From contig JACKPU010000004.1 of assembly GCA_024233285.1 (NCBI GenBank), positions 1 to 64,000 on the forward strand: 64,000 bases of DNA. The letters are read 5' to 3'. This DNA is from Opitutaceae bacterium. GTDB taxonomy: Bacteria > Verrucomicrobiota > Verrucomicrobiia > Opitutales > Opitutaceae. The notes below the pieces were generated by a model, which searched no databases, was not told the DNA's origin, and saw nothing but the letters and a program-made list of their open reading frames with translations. Positions 42,182-51,036 of this stretch are shown piece by piece; position 1 is the first letter of the stretch; each line of letters opens with the position of its first letter. The translations under genes and the position numbers were made by a program.

Positions 42182-43186
42182 TCAGGTCAGTTGGGTGCCG
42201 GGCAGGAAGTCGGTGCCTTGAAATCCACGTTGCAGGTTTTCCACCGTGACGCGGGAGATTTCGCGCAAGGCCTCCGCGGTCAGGAACGCCTGGTGCGAGG
42301 TGATCAGGACGTTGGGGAAAGTGAGCAAACGGGATAGTTCGTCGTCCTGCAGCACGCCGCCGGACAGATCCTCGAAAAACACGCCTTCTTCCTCTTCATA
42401 CACATCGAGGGCGACGCCGCCGAGGTGCTGGGCCTTCAGGGCGTTGATCAGCGCGGAGGTTTCGACCAGTTTGCCGCGGCTCGTGTTCACCAAGTAGGCG
42501 CCGGGCTTCATGCGGGCGAGGGTGTTGGCGTTGATCAAATGAAACGTGTCGGTGGTGAGCGGGGTATGCAGCGAGACGATGTCGCTTTGCGTCAGCACCG
42601 TGTCGAGCGGCGCGTAGGTGATGCCGTGCCGCGCCGCCCAGTCGTGGTCGGGCGCGACGTCGTAGGCGAGCACGGTGGTGCCGAAACCGCGGAAGATTTC
42701 CGCCGTGATGCGCCCGATCTTGCCCGTGCCAATGATGCCCACGGTCTTGCCGTGCAGATCGAAGCCGACCAAACCGGCGAGCGAGAAGTTGTGCTCGCGC
42801 ACCCGGTTGTAGGCGCGGTGGATCTTGCGATTGAGCGTGAGCAAGAGGGCCAGCGTGTGCTCCGCCACCGCGTGCGGCGAATAGGCCGGGACGCGCGTGA
42901 CGGCGATGCCGAGTTCACGCGCCGCGGGCAGGTCGACGTTGTTAAAACCGGCGCAGCGCAGCGCGACATGGCGCACGCCCAATTCTTTCAACTTGGTGAG
43001 AATCGGGCGATCAACCCGGTCATTGACGAACAAGCAAACCGCTTGGGCGCCACGTGCCGTTTCCACAGACTCCTCGGTAAGGCGGAATTCCAGCAAGCGC
43101 AACTCGACCTCGGGCTGGGCAGCGAGCGCGGCGCCGATGAATTCGCGATCGTAAGGCTTGGTGTCGTAAAAGGCGACGGCAGGCAT
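42182..43186 (-). CDS. ldhA: D-lactate dehydrogenase-type 2-hydroxyacid dehydrogenase
   Basis: A 334-residue NAD-dependent enzyme. AYSPHAVAEHTLALLL, the Rossmann loop VGIIGTGKIGRITAEIFRGFG, SLHTPLTTDTFHLIN, NTSRGKLVETSALINAL and the catalytic His in NVLITSHQAFLTAEAL are all present, as is the D-LDH acidic insert DVYEEEEGVFFED. It likely reduces pyruvate to D-lactate. It is the last intact gene of a four-gene minus-strand run. Confidence 0.93.
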   Translation of the reverse strand: MPAVAFYDTKPYDREFIGAALAAQPEVELRLLEFRLTEESVETARGAQAVCLFVNDRVDRPILTKLKELGVRHVALRCAGFNNVDLPAARELGIAVTRVPAYSPHAVAEHTLALLLTLNRKIHRAYNRVREHNFSLAGLVGFDLHGKTVGIIGTGKIGRITAEIFRGFGTTVLAYDVAPDHDWAARHGITYAPLDTVLTQSDIVSLHTPLTTDTFHLINANTLARMKPGAYLVNTSRGKLVETSALINALKAQHLGGVALDVYEEEEGVFFEDLSGGVLQDDELSRLLTFPNVLITSHQAFLTAEALREISRVTVENLQRGFQGTDFLPGTQLT

Positions 43187-43236
43187 GATCGCACGCTGAG
43201 GCAGAAATCACCGCGGCGCGATGCGAATGCGCGGGC

Positions 43237-43815
43237 TCAGCGCAATTTCGCGCAGACCGCGTGACGCGGACAGGTGACCAGATGGTCGTTGACCATGCCG
43301 GCGGCCTGCATGAACGCGTAGATGATGGTCGAGCCGACGAACTTGAAGCCGCGTTTAAGCAGGTCCTTGCTCAGGGCATCGCTTTCCGGCGTGCGCACGG
43401 CGACCTCGCGGGGATTGCGCAGCTGGTTGACGATCGGTTTGCCGCCGACGAACGACCAGAGGTAGCGGTCGAAAGAGCCGAACTCCTTTTGCACGGCGAG
43501 GAAGGCCTTCGCGTTGGTGATGGCGGCGGCGATCTTCAACCGGTTGCGCACGATGCCGGCATCGGCGAGCAGCGCCGCGACCTTTTTGTCGCCGTAGCGC
43601 GCGATTTTCTTCGCGTCGAACCGGTCAAAGGCGCGGCGGTAGTTCTCGCGCTTGTTCAGAATCGTGCTCCAGCTGAGCCCGGCCTGTGCGCCTTCGAGGA
43701 TGAGCAATTCAAACAGCGCGCGATCGTCGTGCAGCGGCACGCCCCATTCGTGATCGTGATAGGCGATGTCGTTGTCCGTTTTGGGCCAAGGGCAGCGTTC
43801 GGAAGCTTTTTTCAT
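43237..43815 (-). CDS. tag: DNA-3-methyladenine glycosylase I
   Basis: A 192-residue protein that excises 3-methyladenine. CPWPKTDNDIAYHDHEWGVPLHDD carries the zinc Cys and the catalytic region, then LILEGAQAGLSWSTILNKRENYRRAF, SFVGGKPIVN and the terminal zinc ligands in HLVTCPRHAVC. The frame is open to 43845; the ATG at 43815 is chosen by homology. It lies 37 bp after the K+ channel gene. Confidence 0.95.
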   Translation of the reverse strand: MKKASERCPWPKTDNDIAYHDHEWGVPLHDDRALFELLILEGAQAGLSWSTILNKRENYRRAFDRFDAKKIARYGDKKVAALLADAGIVRNRLKIAAAITNAKAFLAVQKEFGSFDRYLWSFVGGKPIVNQLRNPREVAVRTPESDALSKDLLKRGFKFVGSTIIYAFMQAAGMVNDHLVTCPRHAVCAKLR

Positions 43816-43852
43816 GGGGTTGAGCTTAGCAGAGGCCACTGACAACCTGATG

Positions 43853-44608
43853 TCAGGAGGATGGCGGCGGTTTTGCCGGCGTCGATTTGCGCAATTCGGC
43901 CAGCTCGTTGTGCAGGGTCTGCAGTTCCGCGAGCATTTCGTCTTCCTTCTTCCTGGCGGCGGCGCTTTCGCCGAGGAAGAAACTGGCGATCACGCCGCTC
44001 ATGGTGCCGAACAAGCCGACGCCACTGATCATGAGCATGACCGCCAGGGCGCGGCCCTCCCTCGTGACCGGATACTTGTCGCCGTAGCCCACCGTGGTGA
44101 TGGTGGTGAAGCTCCACCAGACGGCGTCCTCGGCCGAGGTGATGTTGGCCTCCGGCGTGCGTTCGCAGAGCAGAATGCCGGTGGAGGAAATGGTCAGCAC
44201 GAGGAACGTGATCAGAAAAACGGACGCGACACCGCCTTGGGTGCGGGTGCGGAAGATGAGCAGGAGCAATTCCCGCAGCGAACGCACCACCCGGATGATG
44301 CGGAGGATGCGGAACACGCGGAAAAACCGGCCCCAACGCAGGGCCTCAATTTCGGGAATGCTCGAGAGCAGATCGACCCAACCCCATTTCATGAACTGCC
44401 ACTTGTTTTCCGCCCGCCGGAATCGAATGATAAAATCGATCAGCAAAAAGATGCAGATGGTGTTGTCGGTCCAACGCAGCACGCGGCGCGCCTCCGGTGG
44501 CATTTCAATGAGCAGCTCCAACCCGAGGGCCGTCAGCGCGATCAGCGAGAGCGTCAGGATGATGAGCTGAAACGGCCCCAGTTCGGAGAGATCGGCGCGA
44601 CGATTCAT
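43853..44608 (-). CDS. Voltage-gated-type potassium channel
   Basis: A 251-residue, six-helix channel subunit. The S4-like helix RVFRILRIIRVVRSLR has regularly spaced arginines, the filter is TTVGYGDKYPVT with its pore helix VWWSFTTIT, and a C-terminal coiled coil (KKEDEMLAELQTLHNELAEL) may tetramerise the channel. No RCK domain is fused. The ATG at 44608 is preferred over 44656. It lies 31 bp after a CPA2 antiporter, which suggests a shared role in K+/H+ balance. Confidence 0.92.
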   Translation of the reverse strand: MNRRADLSELGPFQLIILTLSLIALTALGLELLIEMPPEARRVLRWTDNTICIFLLIDFIIRFRRAENKWQFMKWGWVDLLSSIPEIEALRWGRFFRVFRILRIIRVVRSLRELLLLIFRTRTQGGVASVFLITFLVLTISSTGILLCERTPEANITSAEDAVWWSFTTITTVGYGDKYPVTREGRALAVMLMISGVGLFGTMSGVIASFFLGESAAARKKEDEMLAELQTLHNELAELRKSTPAKPPPSS

Positions 44609-44639
44609 GTGGCAAGCGTTTGCGGTGGCGAATGACCCG

Positions 44640-45788
44640 TCAAGCCGGTGCCGCATCGTCCGGGTGCGGTCCGGTGGCCTGGCGCGACTTCTTGGGCATC
44701 AGCATGATCGCCGGGATGGTCATGAACAAGCCGGTCAGCATGATCCAAACCGCGGCGCGGGGCGAGGTGCCGTCGGTCAGCAGGACGTTGGCCGCCAAAG
44801 CCGCAATGGTGAGGTTGGGGCAGAGCAACAACAGGCTGCGATCATCGCCGCCGGTCGGCACGAGGCGGCGGTGGATGACGAGCCGCCAGCCGAACAGCAC
44901 CGCCGCCGCCGCCACGGCGACGAGGCCGGTGTGGGAAAAGAGCGCGCTCCACGGCACTTGCAGTCCAAGCGAGACGAAAAAGATGGGAATCAAAAACCGC
45001 CGGCTGATCGGGGCGATGAAATCCTCAAGCCGCTGGTTGTGGTGTTGAATGCGGCTCATGAACAAGCCGAGGAAGAAGGCGGTTTTCATGGCCGAGAGCC
45101 CGAGCCGTTCGCCGACGGCGCACACGACGAGGACGAGCAGGACGACCAGATGAATCCGCCAGCGGGTGGTCTGCGTGATCACGAGTTCGAACAGCGTGCG
45201 CAGCTTCGTCGCCAGCCGGCTGATGATCAGCACGGTGACCGTGATGCCCACGAACTTCAGGGCCACGAACCAAGAAAACCCCTTTTCATAGAGCGCGGTT
45301 TCCACGGACAGCAGCACCACGGCGATGATCTCGAGCAGCACCATCTTGAGCAGCAGATGCTGGCGGACTCCGGGGGAGAGACCCGGATGGTGCCGCCAGG
45401 CCGAATGGGCCATGCCCACCGAACACCCCGTGAAAGCGGCCGCGGCAATGAAGCAGCCGATCCAATGCAAACCGGCCAAATGACCCAGCGCGAAGATGAC
45501 CGGATACTGCAGCAGAATCCACCAGAGCACCTTGCGCAGCGGTGCGAGAAATTCGCGCGGGGACGGCAAATCGATTTCCAAACCGACCTCAAACAGCAGC
45601 AGCACAAAGCCCACTTTGCCGGCTTCGACCAACATGGCCGCCGCGCTGGTTTCCGCGAAGGGACTGAGTGCCAGGCCAAACAGGACGAAGAGGGGATAGC
45701 GCATCGCCGGCCGACCGATCCAACGGCAGAAATCCGGGATGGTCATGAACAACAACAGGAGACAGATGATGATCTCGATTCCGCTCAC
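44640..45788 (-). CDS. CPA2-type cation:proton antiporter (membrane domain only)
   Basis: A 382-residue protein with about ten to twelve helices. Landmarks are GKVGFVLLLFEVGLEIDLPSPREFLAPL, a helix with AAAAFTGCSVGMAHSAW in place of the typical ATDPVxV-like motif, and ISRRFLIPIFFVSLGLQVPW. The C-terminal TrkA-N/RCK domain of KefB/C is absent. The ion is unknown. First of the antiporter-channel-tag-ldhA run. Confidence 0.85.
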   Translation of the reverse strand: MSGIEIIICLLLLFMTIPDFCRWIGRPAMRYPLFVLFGLALSPFAETSAAAMLVEAGKVGFVLLLFEVGLEIDLPSPREFLAPLRKVLWWILLQYPVIFALGHLAGLHWIGCFIAAAAFTGCSVGMAHSAWRHHPGLSPGVRQHLLLKMVLLEIIAVVLLSVETALYEKGFSWFVALKFVGITVTVLIISRLATKLRTLFELVITQTTRWRIHLVVLLVLVVCAVGERLGLSAMKTAFFLGLFMSRIQHHNQRLEDFIAPISRRFLIPIFFVSLGLQVPWSALFSHTGLVAVAAAAVLFGWRLVIHRRLVPTGGDDRSLLLLCPNLTIAALAANVLLTDGTSPRAAVWIMLTGLFMTIPAIMLMPKKSRQATGPHPDDAAPA

Positions 45789-45904
45789 GCGCGGTCAGCC
45801 TGACCGGGCCAAAGGTTGGCGCAAGGATGCATTGGCACCCCACCTGCGGGCCCGGCTCGACATCGGCCGGACTCCGGTCATGGTCATGCCAACCCCTTCA
45901 CCTC

Positions 45905-46321
45905 ATGAAATTCCTCCAGTTCAAATTCATTCCGCAGAGCACTGACTGTGCCTTGCTGCTGTTGCGCGTTGTCGCCGGTCTCGCCATGTTGATTCTCCAC
46001 GGCTGGCCCAAAGTGGCCAACTTTGGCGATTACAGCGAAAAGTTCATGAATTTCTTGGGACTCGGTCAGAGTATTTCGCTGGGGCTCGCCATTTTTGGTG
46101 AGCTCGTCTGCGCGGCGTTGATCGTGATCGGACTTTTGACCCGGTTTGCGGCCTTGGGGCTCGGAATCACCATGGGCGTGGCATTCTTCATGGCGCACGG
46201 TGGCCAGTTGTCTGGCCCCGGCAGCGGTGAAATGGCGATGCTCTATCTGCTGATCTGCGCAGTGATTTTCATGGCCGGTCCCGGCAAGGTTTCCTTGGAC
46301 GGCAAGCGCGGCGGCGCCTGA
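45905..46321 (+). CDS. DoxX family membrane protein
   Basis: A 138-residue, four-helix protein. LLLLRVVAGLAMLILHGWPKV, then LGLAIFGELVCAALIVIGLLTRFAALGL and GVAFFMAHGGQLSGPGSGEMAMLYLL are the DoxX pattern. Family members take part in thiol or quinone-linked processes, but this one's role is unknown. The ATG at 45905 is used; the frame is open further up without homology. Confidence 0.9.
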   Translation: MKFLQFKFIPQSTDCALLLLRVVAGLAMLILHGWPKVANFGDYSEKFMNFLGLGQSISLGLAIFGELVCAALIVIGLLTRFAALGLGITMGVAFFMAHGGQLSGPGSGEMAMLYLLICAVIFMAGPGKVSLDGKRGGA

Positions 46322-46346
46322 TCCCAGCCAACGCTTATATGATTGT

Positions 46347-46376
46347 AGGGCGGGGTCGCTGCCCCCGCCTTTTTTG
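46347..46376 (+). terminator. REP-type hairpin with T-run after the DoxX gene
   Basis: AGGCGGGG..CCCCCGCC hairpin around TCGCTG is followed by TTTTTTG. It belongs to the same palindrome family as 2755-2779 but here has the features of a terminator, so the repeat may have been recruited. Confidence 0.7.
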
Positions 46377-46384
46377 TCCGGCAT

Positions 46385-46480
46385 TGAGGTGGACGGGCAC
46401 GTCCCTGTGCCCGTTGGTGCGCAGCGGGACCTGCGCACCCACCACTTGGTGCACTTGGCGGGATCGGCGATCCCGCCCTA
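46385..46480. repeat. Composite REP-like array, second copy
   Basis: Three hairpins: ACGGGCAC..GTGCCCGT (46393-46414), GGTGCGCAG..CTGCGCACC (46416-46439) and GGCGGGATC GGC GATCCCGCC (46457-46477). They match the array at 39777-39880 in order and spacing but differ by base changes in the middle palindrome that are compensated in both arms. It ends 5 bp before the korB stop. Confidence 0.88.
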
Positions 46481-46484
46481 CACC

Positions 46485-47420
46485 TCAGCGCAGCCGGGCA
46501 AAGCTGGCCTGCAGCAGCTCCAGTTCGCTGGCGCCCTTGGTCTTCGTGCGCGCGCGTTCGATCAGGCCAGCCTCGAGGGCGTTTTTCGTCGGCCGCTGCA
46601 CTTCGTAGAAAACACCGAAACGGCCGGGCCACGGCTCGAGCGCGAGTTTGGCGGCGGCGAGTTCGTCGGTCGGATCGTGCCGGGCCTCGTCCTCGGGGGT
46701 GCCGTCGTTTTGCTTGAGTTCGATCGTGTTGAAGGCGCCGCCTTTGCGCGGATTGGCCGCATCGAACGACCCGGCATAGAACTCGACGCATTCGCTCAGG
46801 ATTTCGACCACGGCGAAACCGGGATGGCGCGCAGCGCGCTCCATCATGTCGATCATATGGTTGACCTGGGTCGCGTGACTGCGGGCGATGAACGTGGCGC
46901 CGCTGTTGAGCAGGGTGCGCATCGGGTTGATCGGTTGATCCATCGCGCCCGTCGGGTCGGTCTTGGATTTGAAACCAATGGGCGAGGTCGGCGAAGTCTG
47001 CTTCTTGGTCAGACCATAGACGAAGTTGTCCATGATCACGTAGGTCAGATTGACGTTCTTGCGGGCCGTGTGGACGAGGTGGTTGCCGCCGATGGAGAAC
47101 CCGTCGCCGTCGCCGCCGAACACGAACACGTGCAGGTCGTCGCGCGAAAGCGAGATGCCGGCGGAGAACGGCAGCGAGCGGCCGTGAATGTAATGGCCGC
47201 CATGCGTGTTGACGAAGTAGGGGAAGCGCGAGCTGCAACCGATGCCGGCCATGGTCACGATCTTCTCGTGGGGCAACTGCAGGCGTTCGAGCATGCGGTA
47301 AAACGAGGCCAGCACGGCGAAGTCGCCGCAACCGGGACACCACGTCGGGTGGTCGGCGGTCAGCGCTTTCTTGGTGAGTTTTTCCGGGGCGGGATTGGGG
47401 AGAGTGGCGGTTTGGCTCAT
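46485..47420 (-). CDS. korB: 2-oxoacid:ferredoxin oxidoreductase, beta subunit
   Basis: A 311-residue thiamine-diphosphate subunit. TWCPGCGDFAVLASFYRML supplies Fe-S ligands, VTMAGIGCSSRFPYFVNTHGGHYIHGR the cofactor contacts, and FGGDGDGFSIGGNHLVHTARKNVNLTYVIMDN the metal-binding motif. It decarboxylates 2-oxoglutarate (or a related oxoacid) with reduction of ferredoxin. The start at 47420 is by homology; it begins 4 bases after the korA stop. Confidence 0.94.
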   Translation of the reverse strand: MSQTATLPNPAPEKLTKKALTADHPTWCPGCGDFAVLASFYRMLERLQLPHEKIVTMAGIGCSSRFPYFVNTHGGHYIHGRSLPFSAGISLSRDDLHVFVFGGDGDGFSIGGNHLVHTARKNVNLTYVIMDNFVYGLTKKQTSPTSPIGFKSKTDPTGAMDQPINPMRTLLNSGATFIARSHATQVNHMIDMMERAARHPGFAVVEILSECVEFYAGSFDAANPRKGGAFNTIELKQNDGTPEDEARHDPTDELAAAKLALEPWPGRFGVFYEVQRPTKNALEAGLIERARTKTKGASELELLQASFARLR

Positions 47421-47424
47421 GGGA

Positions 47425-49290
47425 TCAGTTTTCGATGTCGGAAGGGTAGGCGGAGACCGAAGCGGAGGCGTTGCCGCGGAGTTGTTCGACGCCGTTGATG
47501 ACCTCGCGGGTTTTGTAGGCGAGACCGTCGGTCTTGGTGATGCTGCGAATGGCGGGGTTGGCGTAACGCGCGCGCAGGAGCGTCGCGAGCTGGCCGTAGC
47601 CGTAGAGGCCTTGGTCGTTGATCTCGACGACGAAGATCTGGCGGTAGCGCGCGAAGATGCGCTCAAGCTCGGGCGGGAGCGGATGCAAATGACGCAGGTG
47701 CAGGTGGCCGGCTTTCTCGCCCGCGGCGCGCAGGCGATCAGCGGCTTCCTTGACCGGACCGTAGGGCGAGCCCCAGCTGACGAGCAGGATGTCGCCTTCC
47801 GGATCGCCGGAGACTTCGGGCCGCGCCAGGGATTCGCCATAGCGTTTGATCTTCTCGCGGCGGCGGGCGGTCATCTTGGTGTGCAGTGCCGGACTGGCCG
47901 TGGGATGGCCGTGTTCGTCGTGTTCGAGACCGGTGACCGTCGGGTATTTGCCGGAAGCGATCTTGGCGCCGGGCGGGGCATGGTGCGTGACGGCGTCGAG
48001 CGGGTAGGGTTTGAAGTCCTCGGATCGCGTGGTGAGATCGACGGCCGCGGGTTTCACCAGCGCGGGCAGATCGGGTTCGTCAAACGCCTCGATGCGCGTG
48101 GCCAGCGCCTGGTCGGTGAGAATGATGACCGGCACGCTGCATTCGCGGGCGACCTTGGCGGCCTCCAGCGCGATGTAGAAACAGTCCTCCACATCGCGCG
48201 GGGCGAGCACGACGCGCGGCGCGTCGCCGTGGCTTCCGTAGATGGCCTGCATCAAATCGCTTTGCTCAATGTTCGTCGGCAGGCCGGTGGACGGGCCGCC
48301 GCGCTGCACGTTGATGACGATGAGCGGAATCTCCGCCATCACGGCCCAGCCGAGCGCCTCGGCCTTGAGTGAAAGGCCGGGGCCGGAACTGCCAGTGACG
48401 GCGAGATGGCCGGAATAGGCAAACCCGAGCGCGAGCGAAATGGCGCCGAGTTCGTCCTCGGCCTGCACGAACGTGCCGCCGTATTTCGGCAGTTCGCTGC
48501 GCAGCATTTCCATGATCGTGGACCAGGGCGTGATCGGGTAGCCCGCGCCGTAGCGCACGCCGGCGGCGAGCAGGCCGTAGGTGAGCGCGGTGTTGCCATC
48601 CATCGTGACTTGCGGACGCAGACCGGAGCGCTGGTTCTGTTCAAAGCGATAGCGCTGGCCGAGCAGGGTTTCGACCGGATGGGCGTAACCGGCATCGAGG
48701 GCGACGAGGGCGTTGCGGGCGATGTCCTCACTCTTGCCGGCGAAGCGTTCCTTCACGAGCGCGTGCAGCTTGGCCACGTCGAGATTGAACACGCGCGCGA
48801 TGAGCCCGAGCACGAACATGTTCTTGCCCTTTTCCTTGCCGGCGCCGCCCATGACCTCGATCGTCGCGCTGGTGATCGGCACCGGCACGTGCAGGTAGCG
48901 GCGATCCTCGGGGTCGGGTTTGACGTGATCGCTGTCGTAGATGAGCACGCCGCCGTCGCGCAGCGAACCGATGTGGTTTTCGTAGCTGTGCTGGTAGAAG
49001 GCCACGAGGAAGTCCATCTGGTCGCCGGCGGAAATGATTTCGCCGGTGCCCATGCGCACTTGGAAAATCGACGGGCCGCCCGAGATCGTGGACGGAATCG
49101 TCATGTAGGTCATGACGTCCTGATCGCTGCGGCCGGCGAGGCGGGCGAGGAAGCCGCCGATGGTCTGGATGCCATCCTGCGAGTTGCCGGCGAAGCGGAT
49201 CACGGCATCGGGCAAAGTTGAAGTCGAGGCGGCCGGATCGTTCTTATGCGACGCGGCTCCGCCGTTCAGGTCGGGGTTGGGGCTAACCAT
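47425..49290 (-). CDS. korA: 2-oxoacid:ferredoxin oxidoreductase, gamma-alpha fusion subunit
   Basis: A 621-residue protein. The N-terminal gamma-type domain (IRFAGNSQDGIQTIGGFLARLAG, residues ~25-215) is fused to the alpha part (MDGNTALTYGLLAAGVRYGAGYPITPWS onward), with GSSGPGLSLKAEALGWAVM and RGGPSTGLPTNIEQSDL. The fused form is typical of KorA of aerobic and soil bacteria. The ATG at 49290 (MVSPNPDLNGG) is chosen; upstream open frame is not protein-like. The subunit pair can run the oxidative or reductive TCA step. Confidence 0.94.
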   Translation of the reverse strand: MVSPNPDLNGGAASHKNDPAASTSTLPDAVIRFAGNSQDGIQTIGGFLARLAGRSDQDVMTYMTIPSTISGGPSIFQVRMGTGEIISAGDQMDFLVAFYQHSYENHIGSLRDGGVLIYDSDHVKPDPEDRRYLHVPVPITSATIEVMGGAGKEKGKNMFVLGLIARVFNLDVAKLHALVKERFAGKSEDIARNALVALDAGYAHPVETLLGQRYRFEQNQRSGLRPQVTMDGNTALTYGLLAAGVRYGAGYPITPWSTIMEMLRSELPKYGGTFVQAEDELGAISLALGFAYSGHLAVTGSSGPGLSLKAEALGWAVMAEIPLIVINVQRGGPSTGLPTNIEQSDLMQAIYGSHGDAPRVVLAPRDVEDCFYIALEAAKVARECSVPVIILTDQALATRIEAFDEPDLPALVKPAAVDLTTRSEDFKPYPLDAVTHHAPPGAKIASGKYPTVTGLEHDEHGHPTASPALHTKMTARRREKIKRYGESLARPEVSGDPEGDILLVSWGSPYGPVKEAADRLRAAGEKAGHLHLRHLHPLPPELERIFARYRQIFVVEINDQGLYGYGQLATLLRARYANPAIRSITKTDGLAYKTREVINGVEQLRGNASASVSAYPSDIEN

Positions 49291-49461
49291 AAAGCGCCCA
49301 ACCCATGTGAAATTTCGCGGATTCAATCCATGGAGAAATCGTTCGGACAGTCGTTCAGAACGGCAAATAATGCGCCGTGCACGGACCATTAACAATTTCA
49401 TGGGCGTGCTTTGGTCCAGAATCGGTTTGGCGAAGCCCGTTTGCCGGTCATGCTCCTGCGC

Positions 49462-50427
49462 ATGAATCGAACGGACCGGCTCGTGGCGATGGTCATGCTC
49501 CTGCAAGGGCGGCGCGTGGTGCGCGCGGAGGAGCTGGCGGAGCATTTCGAGATCAGCGTCCGCACGGTTTATCGCGATATGTCGGCGCTCGGCGAAGCCG
49601 GTGTGCCGATCGCGGGCGAGGCGGGGGTAGGCTACAGCTTGGTCAAGGGGTATCATCTACCGCCCGTGATGCTGACGGCGGACGAGGCCGCGGCGTTGTT
49701 TGTCGGCGCGGAGATGGTGAAACAGTTTTCGGATTCGTCACTGAACACGCCGATGGCGGCGGCCTTGGACAAACTCCGCGCCGTGCTCCCGCGCGACAAG
49801 CAGGACCACGTTGAACGCTTGACGCGCCGCACCGTGATCATGGGCCGACCGGGTCAGACCGCGCCGAATGGCGCCGGGGCCTCGTGGCTCCTGCAAGTGC
49901 AACGCGGGGTGGTTCATCGCCGGGTGCTGCGTTTGCTTTATCGTGGCAAGGAGCGGCGCGAGGAAACCCTGCGCGAAGTCGAACCGCTCGGCGTCGTGTT
50001 CTATGGCGGCGCTTGGTATCTCGTGGCGTGGTGCCGGTTGCGGAAGGGGTTCCGGCAGTTCCGGATCGATCGCATTCGCGAGCTCGGGGTGAGCGACGAG
50101 ACCTTTCCGCATCGCCCGGACTTTTCGCTGACCGAGCACTTACAGCGCGAAGAAGCCGCGCAGGGCACCTACCCCGCGCGCATCTGGCTGGCCGCCGACG
50201 TGCAGGAGCGTGCCCGCGGGGAAAGCTATGCGACGTTGATCGAGGAAAAACGCCGGGACGGCGGCGCGGAGTTCTCGCTGTTCACCTATTCGATCGAGTG
50301 GCTCGCGCGCTGGCTGCTGGGTTACGGCGCCGCGGCCGAGGCGCTGGAACCGCCGGAGTTGCGTGAGCGCGTGGCGGAACTGGCGCGGGCGACCTTGCAG
50401 CGTTACGAACAACCGGTGCGGGTGTGA
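49462..50427 (+). CDS. YafY-type HTH/WYL-domain transcriptional regulator
   Basis: A 321-residue regulator. The N-terminal winged helix reads MNRTDRLVAMVMLLQGRRVV to EISVRTVYRDMSALGEAGVPI; the WYL region has LYRGKERREETLREVEPLGV and GGAWYLVAWCRLRKGFRQFRIDRI. Such proteins often sense small ligands or single-stranded nucleic acid. It precedes two VOC genes and likely controls them, a common pairing. It is divergent from korA. Confidence 0.92.
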   Translation: MNRTDRLVAMVMLLQGRRVVRAEELAEHFEISVRTVYRDMSALGEAGVPIAGEAGVGYSLVKGYHLPPVMLTADEAAALFVGAEMVKQFSDSSLNTPMAAALDKLRAVLPRDKQDHVERLTRRTVIMGRPGQTAPNGAGASWLLQVQRGVVHRRVLRLLYRGKERREETLREVEPLGVVFYGGAWYLVAWCRLRKGFRQFRIDRIRELGVSDETFPHRPDFSLTEHLQREEAAQGTYPARIWLAADVQERARGESYATLIEEKRRDGGAEFSLFTYSIEWLARWLLGYGAAAEALEPPELRERVAELARATLQRYEQPVRV

Positions 50428-50483
50428 CTCGTGGGAGGGCCGCAAAAAGGCGCAAACCCCATTCTGGATTTTGTCCTCTCCGC

Positions 50484-50497
50484 GGGCCTATAGGCCC
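50484..50497. repeat. Perfect palindrome GGGCCTATAGGCCC
   Basis: A perfect 14-bp dyad 57 bp after the regulator's stop in the 208-bp gap before the VOC gene. No T-run follows; it may be a binding site or processing hairpin. Confidence 0.35.
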
Positions 50498-50572
50498 TGT
50501 TAAGGCCGCGGCTGCAGGTCGTGATTTTTGTGACTTCTTGCGGCTAATCCTCTGAGTTTGTGATGTGAAACT

Positions 50573-50609
50573 TCACGGCATCGGCACCCTGCTGACATAA
50601 TGCTGTCAG
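50573..50609 (+). promoter_or_regulatory. Promoter with overlapping inverted repeat upstream of the VOC gene
   Basis: TTCACG and CATAAT are 18 bases apart, and the -10 lies inside CTGACAtaatgcTGTCAG (50592-50609), a perfect 6-bp inverted repeat. An operator over the -10 is the usual place for repression. It lies 27 bp before the ATG at 50636. Confidence 0.4.
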
Positions 50610-50635
50610 GGCGGTTTGCTAACCTGCGTTCCGTC

Positions 50636-51031
50636 ATGAGCACCGCATCCCAAGTTCAAGTTACCGAGATCGCCTTCACTGGCTACCCCGTTACCGACAT
50701 CGCCCGCGCGCGGGCGTTTTACGAAACCGTTTTGAATCTCAAGGTCAGCGCCCATTTCGAACACGAGGGACGTGATTGGGTGGAATACGACATCGGTCCC
50801 GGGACCCTGGCCGTGACCAACATGTCGCAGGAAATGTGGAAGCCCGCCTCCGACGGCCCGAGCGCGGCGCTGGAGGTGGCGGATTTCGCTGCCGCGATTG
50901 AATCACTGAGGGCCGCGAACGTGAAATTCACCGTCGAACCGATGGACACCGGCGTGTGTCAACTGGCGGTGGTGCACGATCCCGACGGTAACGCCATCGC
51001 CATTCACAAACGCAAACCGCAACAAGGCTGA
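50636..51031 (+). CDS. VOC (glyoxalase/bleomycin resistance) family protein
   Basis: A 131-residue protein with two beta-alpha-beta-beta-beta units: FTGYPVTDIARARAFYETVLN and LAVVHDPDGNAIAIHKRK. One metal ligand Glu/His pattern is partly visible (Glu in WVEYDIG). Substrate is unknown. It is followed 5 bp later by a second VOC gene that carries a stop. The start at 50636 is by homology. Confidence 0.9.
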   Translation: MSTASQVQVTEIAFTGYPVTDIARARAFYETVLNLKVSAHFEHEGRDWVEYDIGPGTLAVTNMSQEMWKPASDGPSAALEVADFAAAIESLRAANVKFTVEPMDTGVCQLAVVHDPDGNAIAIHKRKPQQG

Positions 51032-51036
51032 CGACC

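Noticed and set aside
39777..46480. Possible CRISPR array from repeated palindromes
   Set aside because: The palindromes differ in sequence, are not regularly spaced and have no spacers or cas genes.
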